DNA of 64,000 bases from Larus michahellis (GCF_964199755.1 NC_133899.1:86221871-86285870); one strand, 5' to 3'; positions 35,829 through 50,100 are shown, counted from the stretch's first letter. Program-made: numbers and translations. The notes: a model not told the origin generated them from the letters alone.

Positions 35829-38800
35829 CTGAAGGGCAAGGAAGAAACCAGACTTCCTCGGCTCAGAAGTAGGTCTGAATTCCCTTCAGGTTATGGGGTT
35901 GCATCCTACAACCCTCCTAACACCTCTGGCACTGCAGGAGTGGACGTGGGAGTCAGAGGGCGATGACTAAATTTCTCTTGAGCATCACCCGTCAAAACAA
36001 GGTGAGGCATCCCTTTTGGGAACCACTGCCAGGCAGTTCTGTGACTACTTCTGAGGCATGCTCGGTCTGAAGTCTGGCATGAAAACTTGTCCTAGAAGCA
36101 AAAAGCTGTTGTCTTGCCAATTCCTTTTGACAGTTTTCTTCTGGTAAGCGCCTTCAGTTTTTCTGCAGTCGCTGGGTGATAGGAACCTGGCAAACCATTA
36201 ATTCACTTTGTTGTTCTGCATTAGTAAGCAGCGTCTGCAGTCCTGTTCTGAAATATATATGCTTTAATGAATGAAATTACATTTATACGTAAACTGAAAA
36301 AAGTATGAGTGAATATATCTTACACAAGTGACAACTGATATTTTTTTATTGCATTTAGTAAATTAAAAGTGTATATGCTGATGGTAGGGTATTAACACAG
36401 ATGCCTCAGCCTCAAGAAAAAAAAAACACGCAGAAATGAGGTATCAAGAATAACCTGGGAGGGGGTGGGGGGCGGGGTTTTTATTTAGGAGGTCAAATAT
36501 TAATCACGAGAATTGGATCTACAGTGGGTTTTGCAAGGTAAGGTAAAAGTTAGACATTGTCTGCAAAAGCCCATGCAGCTGGATTGTTTGCCGATGTATC
36601 TTTGTAAGAAATCTTTCAAATAAGGAACCTATCTACCAGAAAGTCTTTTCATGTTTCTTTCTACGAAATTGTCATGAAGCTTTGCCTCTAGATAAGGGAA
36701 TTATAATGAAATAAAGGAAACATTGTTTAGTTGTCAAAACGAATTTGAAGTGTGACATGTGTGGGAAGAAAGAAACCACAGAAAATTGGATATTGGCTCC
36801 TTGAAATTTACGTATGTAATGTGATGACTGTGCATTGTCTAAAAGAATCAACTACTTTGGTTGGTAGAATCAACTATTTTATTGACCTTTCTGGTTTTAT
36901 GTTTTAAAGAGTATTAATATTAATGACACATAAACAAATACTGCAAAAAAGCTCAGGAAGCATTTATTTGTAATCAACTTGTTATTCACTGTTGCTGCTT
37001 TTTTCAAGTTTTATTATCATGCTTGCTCAAATTTCCTAATAAGTGAAATAGTAGATTTGAACTGAACGCTGTAGAGCGTCCGTGAAACAAAACACTTTTT
37101 GCATCATAAACAAAATATTAGGTTTACTTAGATGATTAAGATTCGCTTTTATACAAATAAGAACTAGTCACGTGCCCTGACTGTGAATTAAAAATCAAAT
37201 ATTTTGGTGTAAGAACGACTAATGCTATTTCTCCTAATTACTGCTCAATAACCTTCACAAGGCTAAAGTATGTAAGTATAAAGGAACATACAGAAATATA
37301 TTCTCTCGCACACACGTATCTATATATGAGGAGAGTCCAATGATGAATGAGCATGTTTTAAGATACAGATAGGAATTTAAGGCATTGTGCTTAGCTTCTA
37401 ATAGCCAAGCATTTGCATAATCAGGATCTTATCAACTTCACAAGAAATGTATGGAATCCTGAAGTCAGCTTTGACAGCGGTAGCACAGGGACCTACCTCA
37501 ATCTTTTGTTTCTGATGTGCCTTTATAGACAATGCGAGAGTATGCGATAACAATAGTGCAAATGAGCTCCTGTAAGGCAACTTGTTCTCTCAATAATATC
37601 ATTCGATCCTGTATAAACCATCGGTAATTTTTTAAGTTTCTTTTGAATTCTCTAAGGCCTTTATAAAACGGCCCAGGAATATGCGTATAATATGTTTGTG
37701 TTGACAAGGCTGAGGACCTGAAGCGCGGTGGGTGTTATCACAGCGCGGTGACAGAGATGGCACTGTAAAGCTGCAGACAACATTAACTGACGCTTGGGGG
37801 GTTTGCCATTGTATGCTCAAAAATGACCCTTTAAAACTAGGAATTACAGTACTTTCCTTCACAGACACTAGCCTGAATTAAAATTTTCCTTTTCCAGAAG
37901 GGCTCATAGGAAAAATGTGCTCATACCAACTGATGGATATTTGGGGAGGGGGTAGGCCTGACTAGTTGCTGATAGGCAATCTGTCACTGGTTACAAACTG
38001 CTGGAAGCTGGTAGCCACTGGAGTCGTCACTCTCTGACAGCTGTTGGATAGTTGTGTAAAGCGAGTTCATGCTTCGTTCAACTCTTAGTTGACAAATGCC
38101 CTGAATTTGAGAAACTACTGTGGTGATTGTCACCAACTGCGATGCCTTTTCTTAGTAATTTCACACTGAAATTCAAGAATGAATGAATTACAGAGACCGA
38201 GATGTTCCTTTGCTGCTAAAGTCATAGTGGCCCTCCTCTCTACAAGTGAAAGCGTCCAGGTGGATTTATAAAGACTCACGGGATTTGAGCCTTAGCTCTG
38301 TTACACTTATGGTAGAGTGTCTCCTTTTATGCTTCTACATGTGATTTTCTTTCTTGGGTGTTTTTTTTTAGGGTGGGCTGACTGTCCAAAAGGAGACGCT
38401 TCACGAGAATCCATGTGGTTGCAGGAAGAGGACCCCAAATGAGCTGTGGGTCAGGCTGAGAGAAGGCCCTGGCTCCCGGCATGGTCCGAGGGAGAAAGGT
38501 CTTTCCATCTGCTGTGCTTGCTTCTGAGGGGAAATAATCTGCTGCCTCCTTAGTACTTATAGCACCCACCACACACACACCTTCTTCCTATACTATGAGG
38601 TGACTGAAACGTTGGAGAAAAGCTTAAGTTCATTTCTTTCAAGCAGCTCTATGCCTTACCTGCACGAGGAGGTGTGAAACTGCAGCTGTAATCCCCTCTC
38701 CCCAGGTGTGCGTTCATATGAAATTAAATTAAATGATGCCGTGCAAACGCATGGCCTCGGCAGGGCTGGGGGGGGATGCGGGGAACCAACCAGACAAAAA

Positions 38801-40019
38801 ACCCAGTGCCCTCACAGAAACAACAGAGAACTTACACTAATACCGTGTGAAACGCTTCAGCAGCAGCAACATTCATATTTGAACAGCAGTTTACAAAGTC
38901 AGTTGAGCAAATCAGAACCGAGTGAAAGGAAGGGTTTAGTAAAAATTTATTTTTTATTGAATGCATGATATTTTAAGACAATTAAACCTAATCAGGGACA
39001 GGATGCATTACCAGTGAATGAAGCCTGTTCAGGAAGACGTACAGTCGCAGTTAGTCTGTGGGAGTGTTTCCCAACATGGCCTTTCACACACCCTGGCTCT
39101 TTTTTCCCTGCCCTTCCCTTTTTTTCCTCGTGCACGGATGCAAGAAGTGATTGCAGCCCCGGCTGAGGCAGGCAAAGGCCCCGCTTCTGCTCTCTGTAAA
39201 AGCTAAAGTAGTTCCACTTACTTTAATGGTGTCAATCCTGATTTACTGTGGCACAACTGAGCTTGTAATCTGGCTCTGAAATAGCAAATTGATGCACACT
39301 TGAGGGAAAAAAAGGTCTTATATAAAATCAGGAAAATGCTTTTGTTAAAGTACTGTGAGATTTTTATTTTTGTTTGTGTTGCTTTGTTTCGTTTTTTAAT
39401 CTCTAGTATAAATTTCAGATTTTTCCCAGCTCTGGTTTGTCACATCAGAGTAAAATGAAAAGAATATGTAGTAAATAATATTTCAGGCTTTGTGGAACTA
39501 AATTTAAACAGTGTATTGTTTATGTCAGTGAAATGCATGCCTTTTTCAACATGTCAGGGCACTTCTGATACACTTGTGTTGGCATCATTATACCACGGTA
39601 GGAGGAAGTCATTTATTTATTCCCTTTTGGCATCCATAGGATTTAGAGATGAGGCATTGCCCTTCTGGATAGATAATCCAATTCTGATGCTTTCGTTTTT
39701 TCCAGTAAAACATCAATAATTTGATATGTTTCTATTGTCTAAAGCGGTTTTGTCTTGATGAAAGACATTTTAAGTGGGCAGTGTTTCGGAACAAAATTTC
39801 TCTTATGTAGCTTGTCATTATGTGTATGATATATAAGTAAATCTTATCTATTAAATTAATGAGAATGCGGGGAGAAGGAAATATTTTTGATCAGCAGTAA
39901 CCAAACTCTGAGAGCAGGGAGGAAAAAAGATGTGCAAAAAGCTTCAAAATACAGCACCGCATTGTTTGCAAAAAGCCTGCTGTTTCCTTTATGTCTAACT
40001 GATCCGTGCCAGAAGCCCT
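35829..40019. other. Non-coding DNA
   Basis: Mostly AT-rich. A G-rich quadruplex-capable run lies at 36457-36477. Small GC-rich spots occur at about 37715-37800, 38390-38530 and 39040-39190. A minus-strand splice-like block near 37499-37570 exists, but its phases do not fit the other candidates. No gene is supported. Confidence 0.45.
36457..36477 (+). other. G-quadruplex candidate
   Basis: Four G runs of 3, 5, 6 and 4 are separated by single bases A, T and C. This is a textbook intramolecular G-quadruplex pattern with one-base loops on the plus strand. It lies in AT-rich DNA away from any promoter-like region. Confidence 0.75.
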
Positions 40020-40480
40020 CTTGAATTTCTACAAGAATAGAGCTTCAGATCATCTGCATTCAGTGCCAGAGTCATGGCCCTGGAACCGATAATTGCCTCT
40101 GACAGGATTTAATTACCTTCTCCAGGACCTTTTCTCTGTTTGATTGGAGACCACCCCCTGCCTCCGATCAAATCAGACAGTAATAACACGCCGCGGCGCC
40201 GGAGCCAATCCCGAGCCCGGCCGGCGCGGTGACCTTGCCGTGCCGGAGCCGATTGGCGCTGTCGGCCTTGTCGGTGGTGGCAGGCAGCCGTCACCGGCCG
40301 GCCACCGGGAGATAAGAGAGCAGCATTAATGCTAATGGAGTCTGTCAGCGCGCCGGTTGCGGTTGGAGCAGGCACAAGGGCTGCCCAGACCCGCGGCCGG
40401 TTGCCGTTCAGCGGTAGCCCCCGGTAGCCGGCCTGTGCTCGGTGTCACACCGTGGTTATCAGGAGGGAGTCTTCCCACTC
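40020..40480. promoter_or_regulatory. Orphan CpG-rich element with CCAAT, GATA and homeodomain sites
   Basis: A sharply bounded GC/CpG-rich core (about 40186-40310) is flanked by AT-rich factor-site sequence. Visible are three CCAAT boxes (ATTGG at 40143-40147, CCAAT at 40204-40208, ATTGG at 40252-40256), a GATA site (AGATAA at 40310-40315) and TCF/LEF-like GATCAAA at about 40167. There is also a TAATTA near 40111, and the perfect 12-bp palindrome AGCATTAATGCT (40322-40333) followed by TAATGG. This grouping is typical of a developmental enhancer or a small unannotated promoter. Short GC-driven frames on both strands are not convincing. Function is inferred from motif content. Confidence 0.5.
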
Positions 40481-43480
40481 TCCCCTCCCGAAAAAAGTGG
40501 GGTGAATTTCCCAGGGTGAAACCCGCCGGTATTTTGTTATTTAGATGGAGAACGTCGCTACTTGGTATGCATCACACAGCCCCTCTTTTTAATATTAACT
40601 CGACACGTGCAGTCACTATATTATTTATGGTAGTTTTATGTAGAGTCTAAACGTACCCTCAGCTTTAAGAAAGAAAACTGCATTCCTTTAGCCGTTGGCT
40701 TTTGGAGACCTAATGCTTTTGAGGTGAAATAGCAGCAGAATGTAGAGAGCGTTAGTTTTTAGCTAATATTTTCTGATTCTCAGAAATTAGGCAAAATCTT
40801 TTGCCCGCACCTCATTTAGCAGCTGGATGCCTTGACAGCATTACTGCTTTGAGAGTTTAATTGGCCGGACTTCAACCGTAAGGTGTGCGTAGCAGCCAAG
40901 AGTTAACAGATATTCTTTTGTTTTTGTTCAAAGTTATATTGATCTTGGTGCAGGTAAAGGGCTTGTCCCCGCTCCAGCGAAGCCAATGGCCGAGCTCCAG
41001 GTGGAGAAGGGGTAGGTCCAGGCTTATTTCATGCTGTATTTGTTGCTTCATCTGTTTTCACCTCGAAGGGAGATGTAAATGCCATGTAGTGCAATGGAGG
41101 GAGGGGGTGATTTGATGTCATGGTAACTTCTCCAACTATCGGTACAGCTGTACATAAAATCCAGTGCTGCTAGAGGCAATGCATCGCGTAGCACCTCCGA
41201 CAGCAGCGGGGGGATGCTGACGTGGTTCTTTTCCTCCCGGTTCCCCAGAGAAGAGCAGCAGTTACCCTGGTGAATGCCTCGCATCACGGTATCGCCCTGC
41301 CAATTTGAGAGGCCTGCCAGTACAAACGGGAAAAAGGATCACAAACAGCGCTGCAAGAAGCAAAAGCACAGAAGGGGGGGGGGCTTGTTCTGTATTCGAT
41401 ATCTAGCCCTTTGTGCAAATGCCCTGTCTCCATTTTGCCGGTTACCCTGTTTTTCCCTTTTCCTAAGTTTCCATATAACTGAGGATCCAAGATATTTTCG
41501 TATGCTCTGAACAGGAATTACAGGGACGTAGGGCTCTCCTATCTCAAGGCTAAGAAACTTCCATAGGAAAGCGTTGTTTGGTGAAAACAAGTTGTGTTTC
41601 TACAAGGCAGCAGATAACCACGTGTGTGTGACTCTGGTCTGACTGAAGGCCAAAGTAGTTGGGAGCTATTTCAGCCTTCTCTGGACAGTCGGAAAACACA
41701 GTGGTCTTCTGAGGTGAAGAGATGATAGGAAGAAAAAAGGTACAGGTGCGATTTTTTTCTCTTTCTTTCAAACTTCTGCTAGCATATAGCAAAGTATGCA
41801 GGCTGCTTGTACCGACCGAGACAGCGCACAAATGCTCTTAACTGCCATGCAAAATCTGCCCTTTTCTCAAAGCAAAATAGTGAAAGATCAAATAGACAAT
41901 GAACCATCCTGAGTGCAGGTCCCTCCGGAAACATGGAGGGAAAATCCACTAACCCTGACTCTGTAAAAGTTTTAATTTCTACAGTGGGCCAAACCGTGTG
42001 TGTGTGTGTGTAATCTGAGGCAAGTAATATTTTTTTTTTTTTTTTCATTTGCCCAGACAGATTCCACTGTGAACATGTAATGGTTTTCACTGAGGCACTG
42101 TGTTATTTTAAGGTAAATCTGCTGACTTCAGAATGCATAATCAGTTTCATGATCGTAATAAATTATATCACAGCTATCTCTGGTGGGAAAATGGAAAGAA
42201 AGTCACAAAGCAAGAGTGCTAGGACAGCTTACTGGGTAGGATGCTAGCCTAGAACCCATTTCTTTGTTGCTCTTTTAAGCAAATAATTTCGAAAGCATTT
42301 AGGTCAATTAAAAGCTCATTTTGAAAGCACTGTAGACACTCAGAATTTAAGTCTCTCTGAAAGATATTTTTGAAAACGTTGATGCAGATCAGTTCCAGAG
42401 CTGTAAATTGGGAATTGCAGCACTTCTTGCAAAGGTGATGTGTGAATAAATATACTTGAAAGGAATTGGAACAAAATAGAAGCTCTCTAAGGACCTGGGA
42501 TAGACAGACGGGCTACGTAGGCTGTGGTACTGAGAGCATTTATTCCCTAACCGTCATAGCTTAAGCAGCTTGGGCATCTCTTGGCGGGTTGTTCCCAGCT
42601 CTTGCATTTGCTGCCACAACTGTTTGCACAGCGGTACAGCGAACTTGATCAAGGAATAGATCCAGCTGGTAAAAGATAAAATATATGCTGACTGCATGGC
42701 AACACAAACGTCTGTGCCAGCCAAAACACTGGTTGGCACGTGGGGCGGAACGAAGGCTGGGAGGAAGGAGGATGGGAGGTACTTAAGCAACCTGCTACCG
42801 ACTGCAAAATCACAGTCTATTCTTATTTTCCAAGTACCTTAAATATTAATCTAGAACAGTAAAGGCTTTGTTCTAATGCCCAAAAAGGACTGATCATGGT
42901 CTGATGAGAAAAGTTGGAGATTTTTGTCACCGATTTCTGTACATGTGAAACTGGCTCTCAGATTTATATGTTAGAAAAATATATAAAGTAAAACAAAACA
43001 AAATTTGTTAACAATGGCAGTAGCCCATGAAAGAGATGATTTAGGAGTCATCCTGTCAAGTGTTATATTTTGATTTTTCTGAAGAATTTAATAGAAAACA
43101 TAAAAAAGGAACGCTGCCTTTAAAAAAGACGGCTATAATTTTTTATAACTTTTCCTAGAAGCTTGTATTGTATGTCTGCTGCAGTATTACTTTTTTAATT
43201 ACCACTGCCTAATTGTGAGATAAATCATTGTTGCATTACCCTTTTATATTTGAGATACAGATACTCATACTTCAGGTTTGTCTTTCCAGGCTTCAGTGGC
43301 AGTATACTAAAGATGAATTTCATCTATTCCATGTGACACAGGTTGTTTAACAGGAAAATGTTTTTATTAGAAGAGCTGGGTTAAGGGTCCATCTGGAACC
43401 AATTGAATTCTCTAATGGCCTAACCTTCTATTTCTAGAGGGAGAGAGGAGAAAAAGCAGGGAGGAAATTCAGGCTAACAG
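40481..43480. other. Non-coding DNA with simple repeats
   Basis: Contains a G run at 41372-41382, a short TG repeat at about 41995-42011 and a 16-base T run at 42030-42045. Overlapping open frames around 41250-42090 lie on both strands and show no recognisable domain. I see no gene. Confidence 0.5.
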
Positions 43481-44050
43481 TGTAGTTCTGCAATGTGAAT
43501 TTAAGAACTTTCCCCTCTGCTCCCTCCAGCCGCTTGTTCCTGCTCTCTGGCTGTAATTTGCCACGTCCTCAGCTTTGTACATACGGCTACTTCTATGGCT
43601 TGCTGTAAATTACACTGTTCAAATAACTGCTGTTAAAAGTCATCATCAAAAAAGGATGGGGGGAGCACTTAAATCGGACAAATGCGGGAAGAGTAAATTG
43701 TGCTGGGGGAAAGGAAATGAGCGTGTGTCTATGAGGGAAGACCAGGAGCTCCTCAGGCCATTATCACTTGAGCCAGGCATCACTAAAGCCCAAATGCCAT
43801 ATAATTACAGACTCAGACATAGACTTCTTCAGATTACCAAAGTATCGCCGTGTACCTCCCGGAACTACATGCAGAGGCTTTATCAATATATGAAGTACTA
43901 TAAAAATGGGAGGCTACATATTGGAGCCTGGTTTAAAGTCCAGTGATAATCCCACACGTCCTTCCGTTATTCCAAGTGGCTTTGGCCAGAACCTGTGTGT
44001 AGCATTTCCACATCAGCTGGGAGGAATTCTGCCCATCATGTGCTACAAAT
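43481..44050. other. Complex-sequence block with a 123-codon open frame, possibly conserved non-coding
   Basis: A plus-strand frame (43575-43946) is open for 123 codons in normal-complexity sequence of moderate GC. It has no domain I recognise and no flanking splice sites that would explain it. Sequence such as ACCTCCCGGAACTACATGC and TAATTACAG resembles conserved non-coding DNA. I regard coding as unlikely, but the block is worth an alignment. Confidence 0.25.
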
Positions 44051-44059
44051 CAGGCTGAG

Positions 44060-44120
44060 CTAAAAAAAGAAAAGGAAAAAAGAAAAAAAAAAAAAAAACA
44101 AGAAAAAGAAAAAAAGGAGA
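44060..44120. repeat. A-rich low-complexity tract
   Basis: About 60 bases of A interrupted by single G and C, including a run of 16 A. No recognisable retrocopy precedes it. Confidence 0.85.
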
Positions 44121-47100
44121 TTTGCGATAGCGTATCCTTGAAGGACTTTTTTGTATCAAAAAGGCATTGAGGCAGCACTTGTCCTGATACTGTGTTTATA
44201 AACCCAGAATTTATGGAGCTCCCTATTTTGTAAACCTATTCTCACATTCAGGCACGATGTTAAGCAGTTTCTTTCTCAAATGCAGACAGCCTGTAAGACA
44301 GCAAATGACTGCTACTTGTCCAGGACAAAGAGGGCTACAGTACATAGATTAATATGTCACGTGGGGTTCTGAACTTTTTTATTTGCATTGCTTGCTCGTT
44401 TTCAAAGCAGAGTGTAAGAGTCCTTACTGATATATCTCTGTATTTGTCTCTGCTATTTTAGCAGCATAAAATAAGGTCTCTGCCCCAACCATCTTAAAAT
44501 TTTGTTAGTAAGCGTTACTTTGGAGAAAAAAAATTCTCCGAAAAGAAAATACTTTCCCTTTTTGAAGTTGACCATCAAAACCATTTTATTTCTAAGTCAT
44601 GTTGTATTATTAACTGGTATCAGGGTGGACTGATAGCACAACGTAGAAAAAGAATATTATGTTGTTAATAGAAACAAAAAGGCTTTGGAGTCTGAAGCTG
44701 TGAATTTTGTGTAGCTTGTGTTCCTTAGCACCACATCCCCGGCAAAAACGTTGTAGTGCGGAGCATAGCTAGAAAAAATTAACATTAAAAGTGTTTGTAA
44801 AATATTGGTGAATGTATTTGTGTATGTGTTTGAGGAGGAAATAACTGCGCAGTTCACTCCTAACCCCATCTGCTTAAGTGCACTGCACAGTTATTTGAAA
44901 AACCTTCTAAAAAAGATAAAATCCTGAGTGCAAAGAGCCTAAAAATGCATCTATATTGAGAAACTGTAGCCAATTGATTATTCAGCTGGCAAAATGGAAA
45001 TTTCAAGTTGCATAGACAGCTAATTGTGGCCTGCCTATGGAATGACAGGTCTATAATTTTTAGTTTTGTGCACATTCAAAGCCAGTCACCTTGACACTTA
45101 ACAGTCCATTATCTGCCGGCCACCGACCATATGATGATATTCAAAGAGTGACAGGTCTTTTCCATTACAGAATGATAAAATGCACTATGCTTTATTTGGA
45201 TAAAGCTGTCTTCACAGACAGAACAAACCAGGTGCTTATCTGATCCTTGCACGCAACAATGACATTGGGCCACCTTTTACTCCACAGGGCTAACCCTTTT
45301 TTTTTTGTCATTGTTGTTCTTTTGGGATAAAGATGAGTGAAAGGAGTGAAATTGGTATACCCAGTATTGTTTTCTGGAAGAACAGGTAAGCTGGCATTCA
45401 TATCTATGATTTCTTTCAGTAGTAAATAAGATAGATTGCAGGAAGCATTGGGACCCAGGTCATGCAACTGCATGATTCATAACCTAGGGAGAAATGTTTC
45501 TTTTTTTTATAAAAAAGATTGTTGTGTTTTCAGCATGTATACAGAGCAAGGTCATGAAACACGTCCCAGGATACTTGCTATCAAATAATAAAAAACAACA
45601 AACCGCCACAAATCAGGCTGAGACCTAGCATTTAATTCAGACTTAACCAAGGGGCTGGATCCAGCCAGGGACTCTGCTGCGCCTTCCCTGGGTGTGGTAA
45701 ACGTGTCTGTGGCTCTGTCCCTGGGGCTGCAACAACAACATGAGACTAGTGACCACCTCTCTCTGTAGGAAAAACAGAGCTTGAAGAGCAGAGAGTGCTT
45801 GGAGCTGGTTCTTTAGGTTAGGGCGTTCCTGCCTGGGCATCTCTTCAGGGGCTTGTGTAACCCAGGGAGGGCAGGGGAGCGCTGCTTCTGGAACCAAAGC
45901 TCAGGATGAAGGAGTCTCATCCTCGTACCTTGCTGTGCAGGGAAAGCCGTGCCTTGGAGCGCTACGAACAATCTGAGTTTGCAGGAGCTTGCAGTTTTCA
46001 GGAACCTAATGGGAGATGGGCCCACGCCAAAGTCATAAACTCTGTTTTGGCCTCAGCACTAGTTTCTGTGCCAAATTGTTCTCAGCGAATTTTATTTATT
46101 TATTTCCGAATGTGAATTTTTAGTCGGGAATCCTGAATGTGCCTTTAGAATAAGTATTTTCAAACTATTTCTGAAATTTTAACAGGAGTCGGTACTGCTG
46201 CTCTTCGCCAGCGGGGCCTGTTTCAGCTCCCAGCGACATTAGCACAGACGCTCACTGACTCGCTGTGTGCTGGAGCAAGTGCTGCATGAGTAACCCCGAG
46301 AACTTTGCAAGAGATAAGTTCCATCAACAGTCCATTTTGAAATGGTCTTGAAATGATTAAGAAATCCTGCGAATTACAAATTTACAAAGCAATTTTCTTG
46401 AGCATTTAGAGTTAGCAACAGTAACCTTTGCCAGTGGAGAAGATGGTTTGAGAATTTCCCAAATGATACAGAGATGCCACTTCAGTATTAAACATTATTC
46501 TTTTAGCTCCTTGCTTATTCAAGTAAAGATCTACAATACCTCTGTCATTTTTATTTTTTTCCTATAAGAAATGTACGTCATATGCAAACGTTCAGTCTCC
46601 TGTGTTCTCCTGTGTACAGTATATTGCATGTGTTTATAGCTCTGGAGAAAAGGCTAATGAAGAGAGCGTAACTCTGAAGAGAACAGTCATGAGGCTTCAT
46701 TTGTTCCCTACATGCTGCAATAATCCTAATGCACCTTTTACTCTACAGAATGGCTTGTACTTGGGGAATTGTGTTTCATCCAATTTTCTTGCAAATAATG
46801 AACAAGTTCCCCCAGGTTTATTGGCACTATCTTGTGCACGCTTTTTTGGTGTAAATTATTTATTCTACTAATTTAACAGCAAACAGTCCTGGATAGTGAG
46901 CTTAGTGAGGCAATTTCATAGATATTGGTTGTAGGTTAATTATTTAGGGATTGAGATATCTCTGGTAATGCCAAATAAGTACAGACCTAATCAGAGAAAG
47001 CAATCGAATGCGTCTAGGTTTTCCAAATCTCAGATCATGCAACCATTATTTGATGGTCATTAAGTTTGGTGGGTTATTGCAAAAGAACACGAATGTGTTT

Positions 47101-50100
47101 TGAGGTAGCCCACAAGTTAACCCTTATGGTTCCTGTCATTTCCCAGGCGGTCGACCCTTTGGTCACTGTGAGCCAGCTAACCAGAGTGTTCAGATCCACG
47201 TACTCTGTTGTTCTGGAGATGGAGACGGTTAAGGATGTTTTTGACTATGCATCTCGTGGGATAGCTTAGCGGTTTGGCAGCTGCTGAAATATGAATGCTG
47301 AAGAATCAACAGATAAATCATATTTAGGACTAAAATAAACATTCTCTGCTGGTTTTTTTAAAGGTGGTGTATAGCCACACAGAGGAGATAGTTTAACTGT
47401 TATAATTGTCACTACTTTATTTTTATAGAGAGATTTTGATGCTAATCACTTGAAAAACATGAAACATCTCGAATCCTATGTAGCATCACTATCCAGTGTC
47501 AGTTTAATGGGAATGGGTATTGTGTATTTTTTTTAATTCAGTGAGGAAAACGTTATTCTTAATCGGTATTATTTTTTTTTAGCTGACGTAAAATAAGTTG
47601 GGCAGTTCATTGGAGAGAAGCGTAAGCTCTAAGTAGAGCCAGGGAAGACAATGAATGAAAAGCAGTGTGAGGAGAAATCTGTGAGCAATGCTTGGTGTGG
47701 ATAAAATGTTGACGTTAAGGCATAGTTGTTTCCATTCTGTCGTCTCTATTTCTACGGCAAAATTACGGCGCTGTGCTCTGCTGTGCTTCACTCCTTAAAT
47801 GGCACTCAAAGCAGCCCTTCGAAAGGGCTAGAAACTGTCTTACTTCCATGTTCCTGCACCTCCTCAGTAGCGCTTGGGGGGGATGTTTTATTTTTGAAGA
47901 TCTCCAATGGAGTAATCTTCTCCCGTAGGGTATTTGTGTTGGTAGTGTTTGTGTTTATTTTCTCTTTATATTTGTTTTAGTTTTGTTTTGGTTTGTTTTT
48001 GTTTTTTTTTTAAATGTGTGTATGGATTCCTTTTTAATGTTAAATTTAAAGCAAGCACCTAAAATGTGCCTTGAAGTTGGAGCAGATGGTGGGGAATATT
48101 TGAGATTTTCTCTTTTCCTCTAAAGCAGTTCATTCCACAGCTTTAGGTCAGCCTTCATGGAAGTGCTTGCTCCCTTCCAGATGAGCCCTATCTTCTTGCT
48201 TAAGAATTTTGCTGAAGGAGTGAGTAGCTCATTGCAAAGCTGTAGGATTCACAGGCTTTCCAGTGTAGAGAGTAGAGGATACGATGGTGAAAGCATGATA
48301 GTTTGCATTGGCGAAGGGATGTACCGAAGCATTCTGCACTAATTGGATTTTCTTTAGCATGAAAGCCTTTGTGCCAGATGTGTTGCACTGGTAAGAGAGA
48401 TGAATAACTGAAGCCAGATCATTAACGAGCAGGATAAGATGGAGTCACTTAGTGGCAGATTGAAGGAAGCCCCGTTCATTGCCACATAAGGGCATTCTGC
48501 TAGCAAGGATTTCAAGAGGACAACTAAATGTGTTTCCCATTTCACATTCAATTGATCTGAGATGCATCCTAACAATATGTTATCTTTCTGTATTTCACTA
48601 TGTAAAAATAAATACAATCCTTCAAGGAGGATGAACAGCTCAGATGTATCAACCGTTCTCTGGTAGGAAGACACGCAAATCTGCTAAATTCTCCAGTTGC
48701 TGTGGGATTTTTGCATTTCTAAGGAGACAGCTAATAAAACCCGTGATTAGTGGAAGAAGGTAAGAGAACCTTGGCTAGTGCTTTAATGATGGGGTGCTTC
48801 GGGGAAGCAAGGAGGAGACCTGGGGCTAGAGTCTAAGGCCAGCTTCTTAAAAGAAGCCCCAAAAGATGGGTGTTAAAGTCTGTCCAAGGTTCTGTGCAGC
48901 TATGGGGTGGAATAAAGAGATACTTCCAGCCATGAGCGTAGACATCATTCAGCAACTTATATTTTATGGAACCCTGGAAACTAAAAATTAAAAACATGAA
49001 AGGAAGACTGTAATAGTTGGAAGAATATATAAGGAATCTTGGCAAACATATGAAATAAAACATATACAGCTGTGTTAAGAAAAATATTTAACTCCATTTT
49101 AAATGCCATGAGTCATTAGGATGTGTTAAAAGGCAAAAAGCAGCATAGTATAGTTTTGCAGCAAAAATCAAGAAGGAAAGCTGCATCTCACCTAATTGTA
49201 GGATGCTTTAATCACGGGAGTGTGTTGCACTTCTGCTTAGGTGCAGTCCCTGTGCTCTTCAGTCCATCAGCTTGGAATTGTGCAATTAGATGTGGAAATG
49301 GAAACACAATCAAAGGCTTCAGTTACACAGGGTGAACGTAGGAAGGGCTGAACGGGATATGTGGAGGATTTGGCACGATTGGACGTGTGCTAGTTCTTGT
49401 TATTTTAGAATCTTATTTTGTTAAGACAAGATGACAATGACAAGTAAGAAAAATTACTTTTTCATAATTCAAGATTTTTATGACCTGGCAGGCTGGAAAA
49501 AAAGAAAGAATCTCTTAATATTTGGCTTCTGTGGACTATTCATGCAGTACAGCTATATTTTCTACGAAGTTGAGAACGTGTAGGAAATTGAGCTGTGCGG
49601 TGTAATTAGAATTGAAGAGTAGCACATCTAATTTTGTGATACTGGTCTGGCCACTGAGTGAGAGCAACAAATGAAAGTCAGAACTTCATAAAGGGAACGC
49701 TTTTCTGACTGTGATAAACCACTTGTTCATTCAGTACGAGGAAGAAAAGTGGATATGGACTTAGAGAGCAGTGATGGATCAGTCTTTAAAAGCCTCCTAG
49801 TTTGGGGAAAAAAATAAAATATTTATTTTACTAACCTAGATGGGGACACTTTACCTAGTCCAGTGTTTAAAGTTATGCCTGTATTATACATCTTAGAGTT
49901 CTGTAAGGAGATATCTGAAATAGATGTAAATGAGCAAGCCAGGTACTGCAAACAATCTGGTTTCTAATAGTGAGGAACTCAACAAGCCCTAATTTATCCT
50001 GTTTGAGAAAACACTGGTTTTGAATTTCTCAGTCTTTCCTTCCTTCATATACATTTTAAATCATCAGTGCGGGATGCAGTGAAATTAATGGGTTATGAAA

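Noticed and set aside
37499..37570. Minus-strand exon-like block ending at the donor GTAGGT
   Set aside because: Good donor, but a weak acceptor, and its phases (2 in, 0 out) fit none of the neighbouring candidates.
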